DNA of 64,000 nt from an uncultured bacterium (GTDB taxonomy: Bacteria; Bacteroidota; Rhodothermia; Rhodothermales; Rubricoccaceae). Location of the stretch: the NCBI GenBank assembly GCA_947493945.1, contig CANLSR010000001.1, forward strand, positions 310,001-374,000, read 5' to 3'. Positions 17,741-26,594 of the stretch are shown one piece after another. How positions within the stretch are numbered: the first letter of the stretch is position 1; the number at the start of each line of letters is the position of its first letter. The position numbers and the translations under genes were made by a program. The notes beneath the pieces were generated by a model. That model was given only the letters and a program-made list of their open reading frames with translations, was not told the origin of the DNA and ran no database searches.

Positions 17741-18181
17741 TTAGGATTCAGGTTTGCGGAATGCAAATGGAAGCGCATACCGGACCGAGACCGGTGGCCC
17801 CCAACACGCGAGGCGTGCAGGCTTCCACGCGAGCGACTGAGCCAGGCGAACGGCCGCCGAGTCCAGTGCAGCCGAGATGCCCCGCGTGACCGCGAACGAT
17901 TCGGATGACCCATCGGCCTGGACAACGAACTGGACCACTACTCGGCCCTCAATTCCGCCTCCGTCGTGTGGGTACGGAGTGTCTGTAGTGAGCGCGCTGA
18001 GCGAGTCGGCGCCAACAACGGGAGCGGGCGGGCTCTCGGAGCACTGGACGAAGTAACACTTAGCCTTGCAAACCTCGATCGAGTCCACGGGGGCCAGCGA
18101 AGGCTCAAGCGGTGGCAAGACCTGCGCCGCAGACGCGGGTCCGATCACGAGAAGGACAAACGGAACGAAACGGCGCAGCAC
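17741..18181 (-). CDS. Secreted protein with TonB C-terminal domain
   Basis: About 146 residues. A signal peptide (VLRRFVPFVLLVIGPASA-AQ) is followed by a Pro-rich short spacer, four Cys residues, and a TonB_C-like domain: GGIEGRVVVQFVVQADGSSESFAV and a C-terminal VSVRYALPFAFR strand. Unlike energy-transducing TonB it has a cleavable-looking signal and almost no periplasmic spacer. Such stand-alone TonB_C proteins are common in Bacteroidota with unclear role. Start GTG 18181 is preferred because it opens the signal sequence; an in-frame TTG at 18202 is possible. It follows leuS by a few dozen bases and may be co-transcribed. Confidence 0.75.
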   Translation of the reverse strand: MLRRFVPFVLLVIGPASAAQVLPPLEPSLAPVDSIEVCKAKCYFVQCSESPPAPVVGADSLSALTTDTPYPHDGGGIEGRVVVQFVVQADGSSESFAVTRGISAALDSAAVRLAQSLAWKPARLACWGPPVSVRYALPFAFRKPES

Positions 18182-18226
18182 GAGATAGGTACAGCTGACC
18201 AACGATTATAATGCACAGCGTGCCGA

Positions 18227-21016
18227 TCACGAGACCACGAAGTTGACCAACCGGCCGGGCACGGCGATCTCCTTGCGGACGGTCCCCTCCTCCAGGTACT
18301 TCGCCACGTTGGGCTCGCCGCGCGCCGCCGCCAGCATGGCGTCCTTGTCTGCGTCGGCGTCCACCTCGACGGTGCCGCGCAGCTTGCCGTTGACCTGGAC
18401 GGCGATCTCGACCGAGTCGGCCTTGAGCACCTCCGGGTCGAACGTGGGCCAGGGCTCGTAGGCCAGCGACTGGCGGTGCCCGAGGACGCGCCACAGCTCC
18501 TCAGCCAGGTGCGGGGCGAAGGGCGCCAATAGCAGCGCGAACGTCTCGGCGGCCTCACGTGGGACCGTCTCCCACTTGGTGGCCGCGTTTACGAACTCCA
18601 TCATGGCCGCAATCGCCGTGTTGAAGCGCAGGCCCTCGACGTCGTCCGTGACCTTTTGAATCGTGGCGTGGAGCGCGCGGTTCTGGTCGCGCGTCGGCGC
18701 GTCGTCCGTGATGCTGGCGGCGCGCTCGCCCGTGTCGGGGTCGATCACGAGCCGGTAGGCGCGGGCGAGGAAGCGGTGGACGCCGTCGACCGAGCGCGTA
18801 TTCCAGGGCTTGGTCTGCTCCAGCGGCCCCATAAACATCTCGTAGAGCCGGAGCGAGTCGGCCCCGTACTCGTCGACGATGTCGTCGGGGTTGACTACGT
18901 TGCCGCGGCTCTTGGACATCTTGTGGGCGCGCGAGGTGACGCGCACGTCGGGGTGCGCCGCCAGCACGAAGCCGTCGCCCTGCTTTTTGACGTCGCCCTC
19001 GGGCACCCCGACGGCCACCAGCGACGCGCCGTCGCGGTCGTCCTGGTGCGTCGCCCCGCCCTCGGGCTCCGCTAGTTCGACGGCATGCTCGGCCGAGACC
19101 CAGCCGATGGCGTCGCCGCCATTGAGTTGCTTGTACGCCGTGTACTCGACCTCGCCCAAGATCATGCCCTGGTTGACGAGCTTCTGGAACGGCTCATCCG
19201 TCGAGACCACGCCGGCGTCGAACAAGACCTTGTGCCAGAACCGTGCATACAAAAGGTGCAGGACCGCATGCTCGGCGCCGCCGACGTAGAGATCGACCGG
19301 CATCCAGTACTTTTCCTTGTCCGGGTCGACCGGCTGGCGGTCGTTGTGCGGGTCGAGGTAGCGGAGGTAGTACCAGCACGAGCCGGCCCACTGGGGCATC
19401 GTGTTGGTCTCGCGCAGGGCCGGCTCGCCCGTCTCGGGATCCGTCGTCTGGAGCCAGTCGGTGGCCGTCGCGAGCGGGCTCTCGCCGGTCGGCGCCGGCA
19501 GGTAGCTCTCGACCTCGGGGAGCGCCAGCGGCAGCGCGCTCTTGGGCAACGGCACCGGCCCGTCGTCGGTGTGGACGACCGGGATCGGCTCGCCCCAGTA
19601 GCGCTGGCGGCTAAAGAGCCAGTCGCGCAGCTTGTAGGTCGTGCGCGGCCGGCCGACGCCGTTCTCCTCCAGCCACGCCGTCATCTCGGCCTTGGCCGCC
19701 GGCACCGCCAGCCCGTCCAGGCGCACGCCCTGGTCGGCGATGTCGGAGACCGGGCCACCTGAGGCGTCGGAGTTCATCAGCGTGCCCTCGGCGCCCGTGT
19801 AGACCTCGGTCCAGCCCTCCGGCCGGTCGTTGTACTGGCCGAACAGCAGGTCGGCCTCGGTGTCGGTCGGCACGTCGGGTCCGGCGTTCGCCGCCAGCCA
19901 GGCGTCGGTCGGGCGGACGACCGGGCGGATCGGCAGGCCGTGGACGGTGGCAAACTCGAAGTCGCGCGCGTCGTGGGCCGGGACGGCCATGATGGCGCCC
20001 GTGCCGTAGCCGGCCAGCACGTAGTCCGCGATCCAGACGGGGACTTTCTGGCCGTTGGCTGGGTTGACGGCGTGGGCGCCCGTGAACACGCCCGTCTTGG
20101 CGCGCTCCTCCATCCGCTCGCGTTCGGTCTTGCGCGCCGTCGCCTCGACGTACTGGCGGACGGCCTCGGCCTGCATGGACTGAGTGATCTCCTGGACGAG
20201 CGGGTGCTCGGGCGCGAGCACCATGTAGGTGGCGCCAAAGAGCGTGTCCGGCCGCGTCGTGAACACCTTGAGGTCGAGCGCCGGGTAGCCGAAGATGTCG
20301 AAGTCGACCTCGGCGCCGGTGCTTCGCCCGATCCAGTTGCGCTGCATCGCCTTGACCGACTCGGGCCAGTCGAGGTCGTCCAGGCCGTCCAGCAGCCGGT
20401 CGGCGTAGTCGGTGATCTTGAGCATCCATTGGCGCATGGGCACCTGGACGACGGGGTGCCCGCCGATCTCGCTTTTCCCGTCCACCACCTCCTCGTTCGA
20501 CAAGACCGCGCCCAGTTCGGGGCACCAGTTGACGGGCGCGAACGCCTCATATGCCAAGCCGCGCTCGTACAGCGTCAAGAAAATCCACTGGGTCCAGCGC
20601 ACGTAGCCCGGGTCCGTCGTGTCGATCTCGCGGCTCCAGTCGTAGCTGAAGCCCAGCCGCTGGAGTTGGCGGCGGAAGGTGGCCACGTTGCGCTCGGTCG
20701 TCACGCGCGGGTGGATGCCCTCGCGGATGGCCGCCTGCTCGGCCGGCAGCCCGAACGCGTCCCAGCCCATCGGGTGGAGCACGTTGAACCCCTGCATCCG
20801 CTTGGCGCGCGCCACGATGTCGGTGGCGGTGTAGCCCTCGGGGTGGCCCACGTGGAGCCCGGCGCCCGACGGGTACGGGAACATGTCGAGGGCGTAGAAG
20901 CCAGGCTTCGACGCGTCGAAGCCGTCGTCGCCCGGGCCGGGCTGGTGGAAGGTCTCGTGCTCGCGCCAGTAGGCTTGCCAGCGGGGCTCGATGTCGTCGT
21001 GCGGGTATCCGGCCAT
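18227..21016 (-). CDS. leuS: Leucyl-tRNA synthetase
   Basis: Class I aminoacyl-tRNA synthetase charging tRNA-Leu. The 929-residue protein has the HIGH motif as HVGH (residues 55-58, in [19 protein letters not shown]), the CP1 editing domain with the threonine-rich [21 protein letters not shown] and the Asp of the editing pocket in [19 protein letters not shown], the KMSKS loop ([14 protein letters not shown], about residue 699), and the anticodon-binding and C-terminal domains ending in VVS. The ATG 21016 ([17 protein letters not shown]) matches the family start. Length is a little above the usual 860, with an insertion before KMSKS typical of bacteroidotal enzymes. Confidence 0.98.
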   Translation of the reverse strand: MAGYPHDDIEPRWQAYWREHETFHQPGPGDDGFDASKPGFYALDMFPYPSGAGLHVGHPEGYTATDIVARAKRMQGFNVLHPMGWDAFGLPAEQAAIREGIHPRVTTERNVATFRRQLQRLGFSYDWSREIDTTDPGYVRWTQWIFLTLYERGLAYEAFAPVNWCPELGAVLSNEEVVDGKSEIGGHPVVQVPMRQWMLKITDYADRLLDGLDDLDWPESVKAMQRNWIGRSTGAEVDFDIFGYPALDLKVFTTRPDTLFGATYMVLAPEHPLVQEITQSMQAEAVRQYVEATARKTERERMEERAKTGVFTGAHAVNPANGQKVPVWIADYVLAGYGTGAIMAVPAHDARDFEFATVHGLPIRPVVRPTDAWLAANAGPDVPTDTEADLLFGQYNDRPEGWTEVYTGAEGTLMNSDASGGPVSDIADQGVRLDGLAVPAAKAEMTAWLEENGVGRPRTTYKLRDWLFSRQRYWGEPIPVVHTDDGPVPLPKSALPLALPEVESYLPAPTGESPLATATDWLQTTDPETGEPALRETNTMPQWAGSCWYYLRYLDPHNDRQPVDPDKEKYWMPVDLYVGGAEHAVLHLLYARFWHKVLFDAGVVSTDEPFQKLVNQGMILGEVEYTAYKQLNGGDAIGWVSAEHAVELAEPEGGATHQDDRDGASLVAVGVPEGDVKKQGDGFVLAAHPDVRVTSRAHKMSKSRGNVVNPDDIVDEYGADSLRLYEMFMGPLEQTKPWNTRSVDGVHRFLARAYRLVIDPDTGERAASITDDAPTRDQNRALHATIQKVTDDVEGLRFNTAIAAMMEFVNAATKWETVPREAAETFALLLAPFAPHLAEELWRVLGHRQSLAYEPWPTFDPEVLKADSVEIAVQVNGKLRGTVEVDADADKDAMLAAARGEPNVAKYLEEGTVRKEIAVPGRLVNFVVS

Positions 21017-21307
21017 TGTCGGTCTCAGAGGGGAGCGCGAAGCTACGGAGCGCGTGCGCCGGAGGTCCCCGCGGCGCCCGACCACGGCGTCCGCCAGCGA
21101 CTGGCGGCGGGCACGGCCAGCGCGGCGCGGCTCCCGAATTCCGCCGCCTGCCGGACCCCGCAGACCGCCCGACGATTTACAGATCCCCCTTTTCCTCCGC
21201 CCACGGCGGCCGCCAGCGGGGCGGGCGTTTCGGCCGGCCCACGCCGCTGCCGACCCGGCACCTCGGCGGCCTCCGCGCTGGCCGCCCCGGGCCGGCCACG
21301 CCGTCCG

Positions 21308-22069
21308 CTAGCGGCGCGGCTGGAGCGCGGCGTCGTCCGGGGGCACGGCCCCTCCGACGGACCTGCCGCGGCCACGCACGTGGCGCTCCGCCGCGTCGAC
21401 GATCAGCAGGCTGGCGGTGAGCCAGGCCGCGCCCGACAGCCACCCGCCCACCACGTCGGTGAGGAAGTGGACATTGAGGTAGACGCGCGACAAACCGACG
21501 GCGACGATCACCAGCAGCCCCAGGACCACCGCCAGCCCGCGCGCCCAGAGCCGGTCCGTCAGCCGGAACACGAGGTAGACCACCATGCCGTAGAACACGG
21601 TCGAGGCGAAGGCGTGGCCGCTGGGGAAGCTGTACCCCGCCGCCTCGATCACCCCGTCGAGCGGACGGTCGCGCGAGAAGAGCTGTTTCAGGCCCGTCAC
21701 CACCAGCCCACCCAGGCCGGAGGCGAACACGACCCGGAACGCGAGCCCGTAGCGCCGGGCCGCCACCAACGCCAGCGACACGAGCACCACGCCCGTCGTG
21801 ACGGTCAGGCTGTTGCCGAACCACGTCACCGCCAAGCCCAAGGCCCGGCTGGCGCCGAACGCGTCGAACAGCGCCTGGTGGGCCGTGACGTCGAGCCGGG
21901 CGATCCCGGCGCCGACGTCGACGGCGCTGGCGACGCCGGCGAAGGCCAAGACGGCGGCGACGACGAACGCGAGCGCCAGCGTGAACCCGAGCCCGTAGGG
22001 CACGCCGCGCGTCAGACGGCGCCGGACGAACTCGGCGGCCCGGTTCTCGGTCTGGACGGGCGCGCTCAC
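21308..22069 (-). CDS. PAP2-family membrane phosphatase
   Basis: A 253-residue integral membrane protein with the three phosphatidic acid phosphatase type 2 motifs: KQLFSRDRPLDG, YSFPSGHAFAS, and SRVYLNVHFLTDVVGG. It probably dephosphorylates a lipid pyrophosphate or phosphatidyl phosphate at the outer side of the inner membrane (undecaprenyl pyrophosphate, lipid A or PgpB-type substrates). GTG 22069-22067 overlaps the stop of the upstream gene as GTGA, showing tight coupling. The long open frame upstream of it is only a shadow of other genes. Confidence 0.92.
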   Translation of the reverse strand: MSAPVQTENRAAEFVRRRLTRGVPYGLGFTLALAFVVAAVLAFAGVASAVDVGAGIARLDVTAHQALFDAFGASRALGLAVTWFGNSLTVTTGVVLVSLALVAARRYGLAFRVVFASGLGGLVVTGLKQLFSRDRPLDGVIEAAGYSFPSGHAFASTVFYGMVVYLVFRLTDRLWARGLAVVLGLLVIVAVGLSRVYLNVHFLTDVVGGWLSGAAWLTASLLIVDAAERHVRGRGRSVGGAVPPDDAALQPRR

Positions 22070-22713
22070 AGCACCAGCGTCAAGAGCGCCACCGCGCCGC
22101 CGAGCAGGATCACGCCGTTCATCAGCACCAGCGCCACCAGGGCGAGGGCGAACGGCAGGCTGGCCAGCCGCACGAACCGCAGCGCCCCGACGGCCTTGAG
22201 CCAGCCGCCGCGCGTCAGCACCGCCAGCCCGCGCGCGGCCCACACCGAGCGGACCAGCCCGCCCAGTCGGCTCCGCTTTTCCGAGTCCGCCTCGCCGCGG
22301 CCGGCCGCCGCCAGCGCGGCGTCGCGGATCTGGCCCGGCAGCCGCGCCACGTCGGCCAGCGTCCACCCGGCCACGGCGACCGCGGCGGCGGGGAGCAGCA
22401 GGACCACGCCCAGGATGGCGAGGTCCATCGGCACCATGCGGAGCGAGAACGCGTCCCACACGGCCCACAGGATCACGGCCACCGAGAGGGCGCTGAGGCC
22501 GGCCAGTCGGTAGGCCGACCGCACGACGGCGTCGACGCTGGGCAGCAGGCGGCCCAGCCGCGCGAGCGCTCCGGGCGGCGCCTGGTCGACCTCCGCGCTC
22601 GCCCCGCTGGCGGTCGGCGCCGGCGGCGCCGGGCGTGGGGAAGCCGGGCCGAGCGGCGCCGGGCCGGGCGCCGCCAGCGGGCCGGGCGGAAGGTCGGGGC
22701 GGTCGGAATCCAC
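22066..22713 (-). CDS. Hypothetical membrane protein coupled to the PAP2 phosphatase
   Basis: A 215-residue protein: a Pro/Ala-rich N-terminal stretch of about 50 residues, then four hydrophobic segments (LAGLSALSVAVILWAVWDAF, DLAILGVVLLLPAAAVAVAGW, SLPFALALVALVLMNGVILL and more). Start is GTG at 22713. No family is recognised. The four-base overlap with the phosphatase gene suggests a shared role at the membrane. Confidence 0.65.
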   Translation of the reverse strand: MDSDRPDLPPGPLAAPGPAPLGPASPRPAPPAPTASGASAEVDQAPPGALARLGRLLPSVDAVVRSAYRLAGLSALSVAVILWAVWDAFSLRMVPMDLAILGVVLLLPAAAVAVAGWTLADVARLPGQIRDAALAAAGRGEADSEKRSRLGGLVRSVWAARGLAVLTRGGWLKAVGALRFVRLASLPFALALVALVLMNGVILLGGAVALLTLVL

Positions 22714-22750
22714 GGGCGGGGGTCGGGGGTTGACGTGCTCCTACGCCACG

Positions 22751-23179
22751 ATGCCCATGCCGAGTTCGCCCGACCCCGCCGACGTCCTGCGCGGCGCCCG
22801 CACCATCGCCGTCGTGGGGTGCTCCCCGCGGGCGTTCCAGACCAGCCACCGCATCGCCCGCTACATCCAGGACGCCGGGTTCACGATGATCCCCGTCAAC
22901 CCGCACCACGACGAGATCCTGGGCGTGACGGCCTACCCCGACCTGGTCTCGATCCCGGACGACGTCGAGGTCGACGTCGTGGACGTGTTCCGCCGCTCCG
23001 AGTTTACCGCCGACGTGGTCCGCGACGCCGCCGACCGCGCCGAGCGGACCGGCCAGCGGCCAACGATCTGGACCCAGCTGGGCGTCTCGTCGGCCGAGGC
23101 CGAGCGGCTGGCGGAGGAGTCCGGCCTGCCCTACATCGCCAACCGCTGCCTGATGGTCGACCACGCCGCGGCGGTCTGA
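22751..23179 (+). CDS. CoA-binding domain protein (YccU-like)
   Basis: A 142-residue single-domain Rossmann protein. The CoA-binding signature is seen: IAVVGCSPRAFQTSHRIARYIQDAGFTMIPVNPHHDEILGV, then DVVDVFRRSEFTADVV, TIWTQLGVSS and a C-terminal NRCLMVDHA. The family (COG1832) binds CoA or a nucleotide and may act in protein CoAlation or as a regulator; the exact role is unknown. ATG 22751 or the Met two codons later may be used. It overlaps no neighbour and is divergent from the gene at 22713. Confidence 0.9.
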   Translation: MPMPSSPDPADVLRGARTIAVVGCSPRAFQTSHRIARYIQDAGFTMIPVNPHHDEILGVTAYPDLVSIPDDVEVDVVDVFRRSEFTADVVRDAADRAERTGQRPTIWTQLGVSSAEAERLAEESGLPYIANRCLMVDHAAAV

Positions 23180-23211
23180 CCGACGAGCTGGACCTAGTCC
23201 ACCGGCCGAGC

Positions 23212-23772
23212 CTAGCCCACCGGCAGGCGCCAGGTGATCTGGGAGGCGCGGTCGTCGCCGTCGCGGCCGACGGCGTAGACGACGTCCACGGACACCGCGA
23301 GCCCGTCGCCGTCGAGACGGTAGGAAGCCACGCCGCCGGCTTGGGCGGACGGTCGTCCCAACACGGCCTCCACGTCTGCGCGGCGTTCCCCCACCGACAG
23401 CCCGTCGGACGTGCCGTACGCCCCCCCGGTCACGGTCACGCGGCGGACGAACGTCGGGCCGCCGGTGACGGCGTAGGTTTCCAGCGCGAGCCCGTCGTAG
23501 ACCCACGTCACGACGCTGTCGGCCTGGCCCTCGACGTGCGCGTTGGCGACGGCCTCGGCCCGTCGCTCGCGCGGCGTTCGCATCACGTGCAGCACCGGGG
23601 CCGCGTCGCCGCGCGCCGCCAGCAGCCGGTCCAGCCGCACGCCGGGTCGGGTCTCGGCGCTGGGCGGCGTCTCGTCGCGGACGTTGGGGCGCGTCTGCGG
23701 CGCGTCCTCGTCCGCACACCCCGCGGCAGGCAGTACGAGAGCGAGGGACAGAAAAAGGAGCCGTCGAGACAT
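23212..23772 (-). CDS. Predicted lipoprotein
   Basis: A 186-residue lipoprotein with signal sequence and lipobox LPAAGC (Cys19), followed by Asp/Glu residues as often seen for surface-exposed Bacteroidota lipoproteins. The mature part contains VVTWVYDGLALETYAVTGG and YGTSDGLSVGERRADVEAVLG, a pattern similar to the SmpA/OmlA-type (BamE-like) fold. That comparison is weak. It lies 46 bp downstream of bshC on the same strand and may belong to that operon. ATG 23772 is the first codon of the signal peptide. Confidence 0.7.
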   Translation of the reverse strand: MSRRLLFLSLALVLPAAGCADEDAPQTRPNVRDETPPSAETRPGVRLDRLLAARGDAAPVLHVMRTPRERRAEAVANAHVEGQADSVVTWVYDGLALETYAVTGGPTFVRRVTVTGGAYGTSDGLSVGERRADVEAVLGRPSAQAGGVASYRLDGDGLAVSVDVVYAVGRDGDDRASQITWRLPVG

Positions 23773-23818
23773 CAGGCGGACGCGGTGGGTAGGGCCTGCG
23801 GGACCACGCCCCGCCCGC

Positions 23819-25546
23819 TCACACCCGGACGACGGAGTGCTGGCGCGGCCCGCCCGGTCGGGACGGAGACGCGTCGAGCGGGACGGCGTCCACCAGGCCC
23901 GCCAGCGCGCCGAGCCCGTGGCGGGCAACGACGCCCAACGGGCCGAGCGCCCGCTCCTGCAGGTGCCCCTCGGGCCACAGCGCCGCCTGGGCGCGCGCCA
24001 GCCGCTGGCGGACGTCGTCGTGGGCCTGCTTTTCGACGCGGACGGTCTTGGTCTCCAGCCGCTCCAGCGCCTGTTCGATGTGGGCGCGCGCCGCGCCCGC
24101 CGCGCCGTCGAGCGACGGGCTGGCCGCGAGCACGACCGGGTCGAGCGCGTCGAGGGCGGCGCGCGTCTGGCGGCGGGCGTCGGCGAAGGCGGCGTCGAGG
24201 TCCAGATCCGACCCCTGCAGCGCGAGCCGGCGCCACAGCCCGGCCAGGGTCTCCTCCGGGCTCGATCCGGCCTCGCCGCCGATCTCCGCCAGCCCCAAGC
24301 CGTAGCGGTCGAGCACCTTGGCCACCGACGGCTCGACGACGGTCAGGCTGAGGCGCGGCTCGATCACCGGCATCGGCACGCCGAACAGCTCGTAGACCGG
24401 CCCGAGCTGGGCAAAGTAGGCCGCCTCGCCCGGCCCGGCGACGTAGGCCGCCGTGGGCAGCAGCGTGTCCTGGACGAGCGGCCGCAGGACCACGTTGGGG
24501 CTCAGCGTCTCGGGCGCCTGGTCCAGCTGGCGGAGCACGTCGGCGGGCGACCGGACCTGGCCGGTGCCCCGGAGCGCGAGCCCCCCCGCCTCCGGGTCGA
24601 GCGGCAGCCGCGTCCCCTCCCCCATCGCGAACAGGTTGACGGGCGTGGGCGCGATCTGGGCGTGGAAGCCGGCCGCGACCAAGGCCGTGCTGCGCGCCTC
24701 CAGCGCCGCCAGCGTCTCGGGCCACCGCCGGACCTCCTGCGCCAGCAGCGGCGCCACCAGCCGCTTGAGCCGCGCGTCGTCGGCCGAGATCATGACGACG
24801 TCGGGGACGAGCGCGCGCAGCAAAAGCGCGAACGCGTCGCGCATCGTGCGGCCGGGTACGTAGGCGTCGCGCGCCAGCGCCAGCGCGTGGCCGCGGTGCG
24901 GCCCGTCCGGCAGCGCCGCCTCCAGTTCGGCGAGCGCGCGGCGGGTCGCCTCCGCCTCCAACACGATCCGGCCGACGGGCCCGCGGTCGGCGTCGGGGTC
25001 GCGGCCGTCGTCGTAGGTCGCGTGGCGGACGGCGGCCTCGGCCCGCCCGCGCAGCCCCCGCGCGAACGTGGCGCGCTGGATCTCGGCGAAGTCGTGGTCC
25101 TCGTCGGCCAGCCAGAACACCGGCACGGCCGGCCGGCCCGTCTCGCGGCCCAGCCGCTCCGCCAGCCGGACGGCCGTCCGCGCCTTGTAGATGGTGTAGA
25201 GCGGGCCGGCGAACAAGCCGAGCTGCTGGCCCGTCACGACGGCGACGGCGTCGGGCTGGCGGAGCGCGTCGACGAGCGCGAGCACGTCGGGGCCGGCGTT
25301 CCAGGCCCGGTTCTGCTCGGCGAGGACGTCGGCGACGGCGCCGCGGTGCTGCGCCGAGTCGGCGGCGGCCTGCGCCGCACGGGCGCGGTCTCGCCGCGAC
25401 CACGGGCTCCACCGGTAGAACTCGCCGGCCTCGCCCGCCAGCAGCGCGCGGAACAGCGCCGAGGCGCCCAGGTCGGCGTGGGAAACGGCCCCGACGGCGA
25501 GCGCCGGCCCCCGCTCGCCGCCCGCCGCTCGCGGCTCGCCGGCCAC
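23819..25546 (-). CDS. bshC: Bacillithiol biosynthesis protein BshC
   Basis: Putative cysteine-adding enzyme, the last step of bacillithiol synthesis (GlcN-malate plus cysteine). The 575-residue protein carries the diagnostic VVTGQQLGLFAGPLYTIYK block, the VPVFWLADEDHDFAEI block and GPGEAAYFAQLGPVYELF, then a coiled-coil region before the C-terminus. The GTG at 25546 directly abuts the TGA of the bifunctional nuclease gene (no gap), so they are co-translated. Length is slightly above the usual 540, mainly in the first 20 residues, which may be untranslated. Confidence 0.95.
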   Translation of the reverse strand: MAGEPRAAGGERGPALAVGAVSHADLGASALFRALLAGEAGEFYRWSPWSRRDRARAAQAAADSAQHRGAVADVLAEQNRAWNAGPDVLALVDALRQPDAVAVVTGQQLGLFAGPLYTIYKARTAVRLAERLGRETGRPAVPVFWLADEDHDFAEIQRATFARGLRGRAEAAVRHATYDDGRDPDADRGPVGRIVLEAEATRRALAELEAALPDGPHRGHALALARDAYVPGRTMRDAFALLLRALVPDVVMISADDARLKRLVAPLLAQEVRRWPETLAALEARSTALVAAGFHAQIAPTPVNLFAMGEGTRLPLDPEAGGLALRGTGQVRSPADVLRQLDQAPETLSPNVVLRPLVQDTLLPTAAYVAGPGEAAYFAQLGPVYELFGVPMPVIEPRLSLTVVEPSVAKVLDRYGLGLAEIGGEAGSSPEETLAGLWRRLALQGSDLDLDAAFADARRQTRAALDALDPVVLAASPSLDGAAGAARAHIEQALERLETKTVRVEKQAHDDVRQRLARAQAALWPEGHLQERALGPLGVVARHGLGALAGLVDAVPLDASPSRPGGPRQHSVVRV

Positions 25547-26134
25547 TCAGTTGCCCTCCTTCATCCGCGCGATGTCGTCGCGGAGCTTGGCCGCCTTCTC
25601 GTAGTCCTCGTCGGCGATGGCCTTTTCGAGCTGGCTCTCCATCCGGTCGAGCCGCGACATGGCCGACGACGCGGCGCCCTCGAACGGGTCCGGCTCCGAC
25701 TCGGCCTCGACGGCGTCGGACTCGTCGTCGGCGGGGATGCCGGCCTCGTCCAGCACCGACGACGCCACGAACAGCGGCGCGTCGGTGCGGACCGCCAGCG
25801 CGACGGCGTCCGAGGGGCGCGCGTCTAAGGTGGCCTCCTCGTCCTCGAACACGTAGCGGACCTTGGCGAAGAACGTCCCCTCGCGCAGGTCGTCGATCAC
25901 GACGTCGGTGACCTCGGCGCCCAGGGTGTCGAACAGCGACCGGAGCAGGTCGTGGGTCATCGGCCGCGGCGGCTGGATCTTCTCCAGCTCGAGCGCGATG
26001 GCCTGCGCCTCGAAGGCGCCGATGATGATCGGGAGCCGGCGGTTGCCGCCGACCTCCCCGAGCACGAGCGCGTAGGCGCCCCCGGAGGAAGGGCTCGTCG
26101 AGAGCCCGATGATGTCGACCTGGATGTAGTCCAT
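25547..26134 (-). CDS. Bifunctional nuclease family protein with UVR motif
   Basis: A 195-residue protein: a DUF151/bifunctional nuclease domain (VDIIGLSTSPSSGGAYALVL, LPIIIGAFEAQAIALELE, DARPSDAVALAVRTDAPLFV) followed by an acidic linker and a C-terminal UvrB/UvrC-type motif (LEKAIADEDYEKAAKLRDDIARM). The pairing of these domains is usual in Bacteroidota. DNase and RNase activity is reported for plant relatives; bacterial function is less clear. ATG 26134 is the family start; the frame runs on upstream but loses conservation. The stop abuts the bshC start. Confidence 0.93.
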   Translation of the reverse strand: MDYIQVDIIGLSTSPSSGGAYALVLGEVGGNRRLPIIIGAFEAQAIALELEKIQPPRPMTHDLLRSLFDTLGAEVTDVVIDDLREGTFFAKVRYVFEDEEATLDARPSDAVALAVRTDAPLFVASSVLDEAGIPADDESDAVEAESEPDPFEGAASSAMSRLDRMESQLEKAIADEDYEKAAKLRDDIARMKEGN

Positions 26135-26594
26135 GAACGAGAGCTGACCGGCTGGAATCGAGACGCCAAAGGTACGGCCGGGCGCCGGCGGCTTGTCTCC
26201 GTACCGCAGCACGCGTGCCAGGGTCCGCGGGTTTTCATCTGAGCCGCTGGCGGCGCCTCTGGGCGGGGGCGGACCGGAAGATGAGTAGAGCGGGGCTTGG
26301 CCCTCCGCCCGCTCTCTCCCCCACCCGAGCGCCCATCGACGAAGGGCGGCGCCTCCTACAACGTCATCCTGAGCGTTCCGAAGGATCTCGACGCCGATGT
26401 CGCGAGCCGTCGGGGCCGGCGCCGATAGCGCAAGGGTCCGCGTTGAGACCCTTCGCACGCTCAGGATGACAGGAAGGGTTGGAACTAGGACTTGACGTCC
26501 CTACCCACATTTGAGGAGGCATCGTGAAGCGTCGGCGCGGCCAGCCATTCCTTCTTGAGCACGGCGATAGAGGATCGACGAGGGAAACGGGGGC
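26135..26594. other. 460-bp intergenic region with a palindromic repeat
   Basis: No gene is evident between the bifunctional nuclease gene start and the tyrS stop. The region contains the complete interspersed repeat at 26363-26470 and otherwise unstructured sequence, including the promoter of the nuclease-bshC operon. Confidence 0.6.
26363..26470. repeat. Interspersed palindromic repeat, complete copy
   Basis: Outer arms GTCATCCTGAGCG (26363-26375) and CGCTCAGGATGAC (26458-26470) are perfect complements. Inner arms CGAAGGATCTCGACGC (26379-26394) and GCGTTGAGACCCTTCG (26440-26455) pair with two mismatches. The roughly 108-bp element is a non-autonomous repeat with a large hairpin; a partial copy is at 2528-2607. 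Confidence 0.85.

Noticed and set aside
17455..17925. A 156-codon frame overlapping the end of the TonB-like gene
   Set aside because: Arg/Ser-rich, no motif, and overlaps the TonB_C domain coding region in another frame.
21308..23719. A very long minus-strand reading frame through the PAP2, membrane protein and CoA-binding genes
   Set aside because: Only its last part (21308-22069) has PAP2 motifs; the rest is Arg/Gly/Pro-rich and overlaps real genes in other frames, as expected for very GC-rich DNA.
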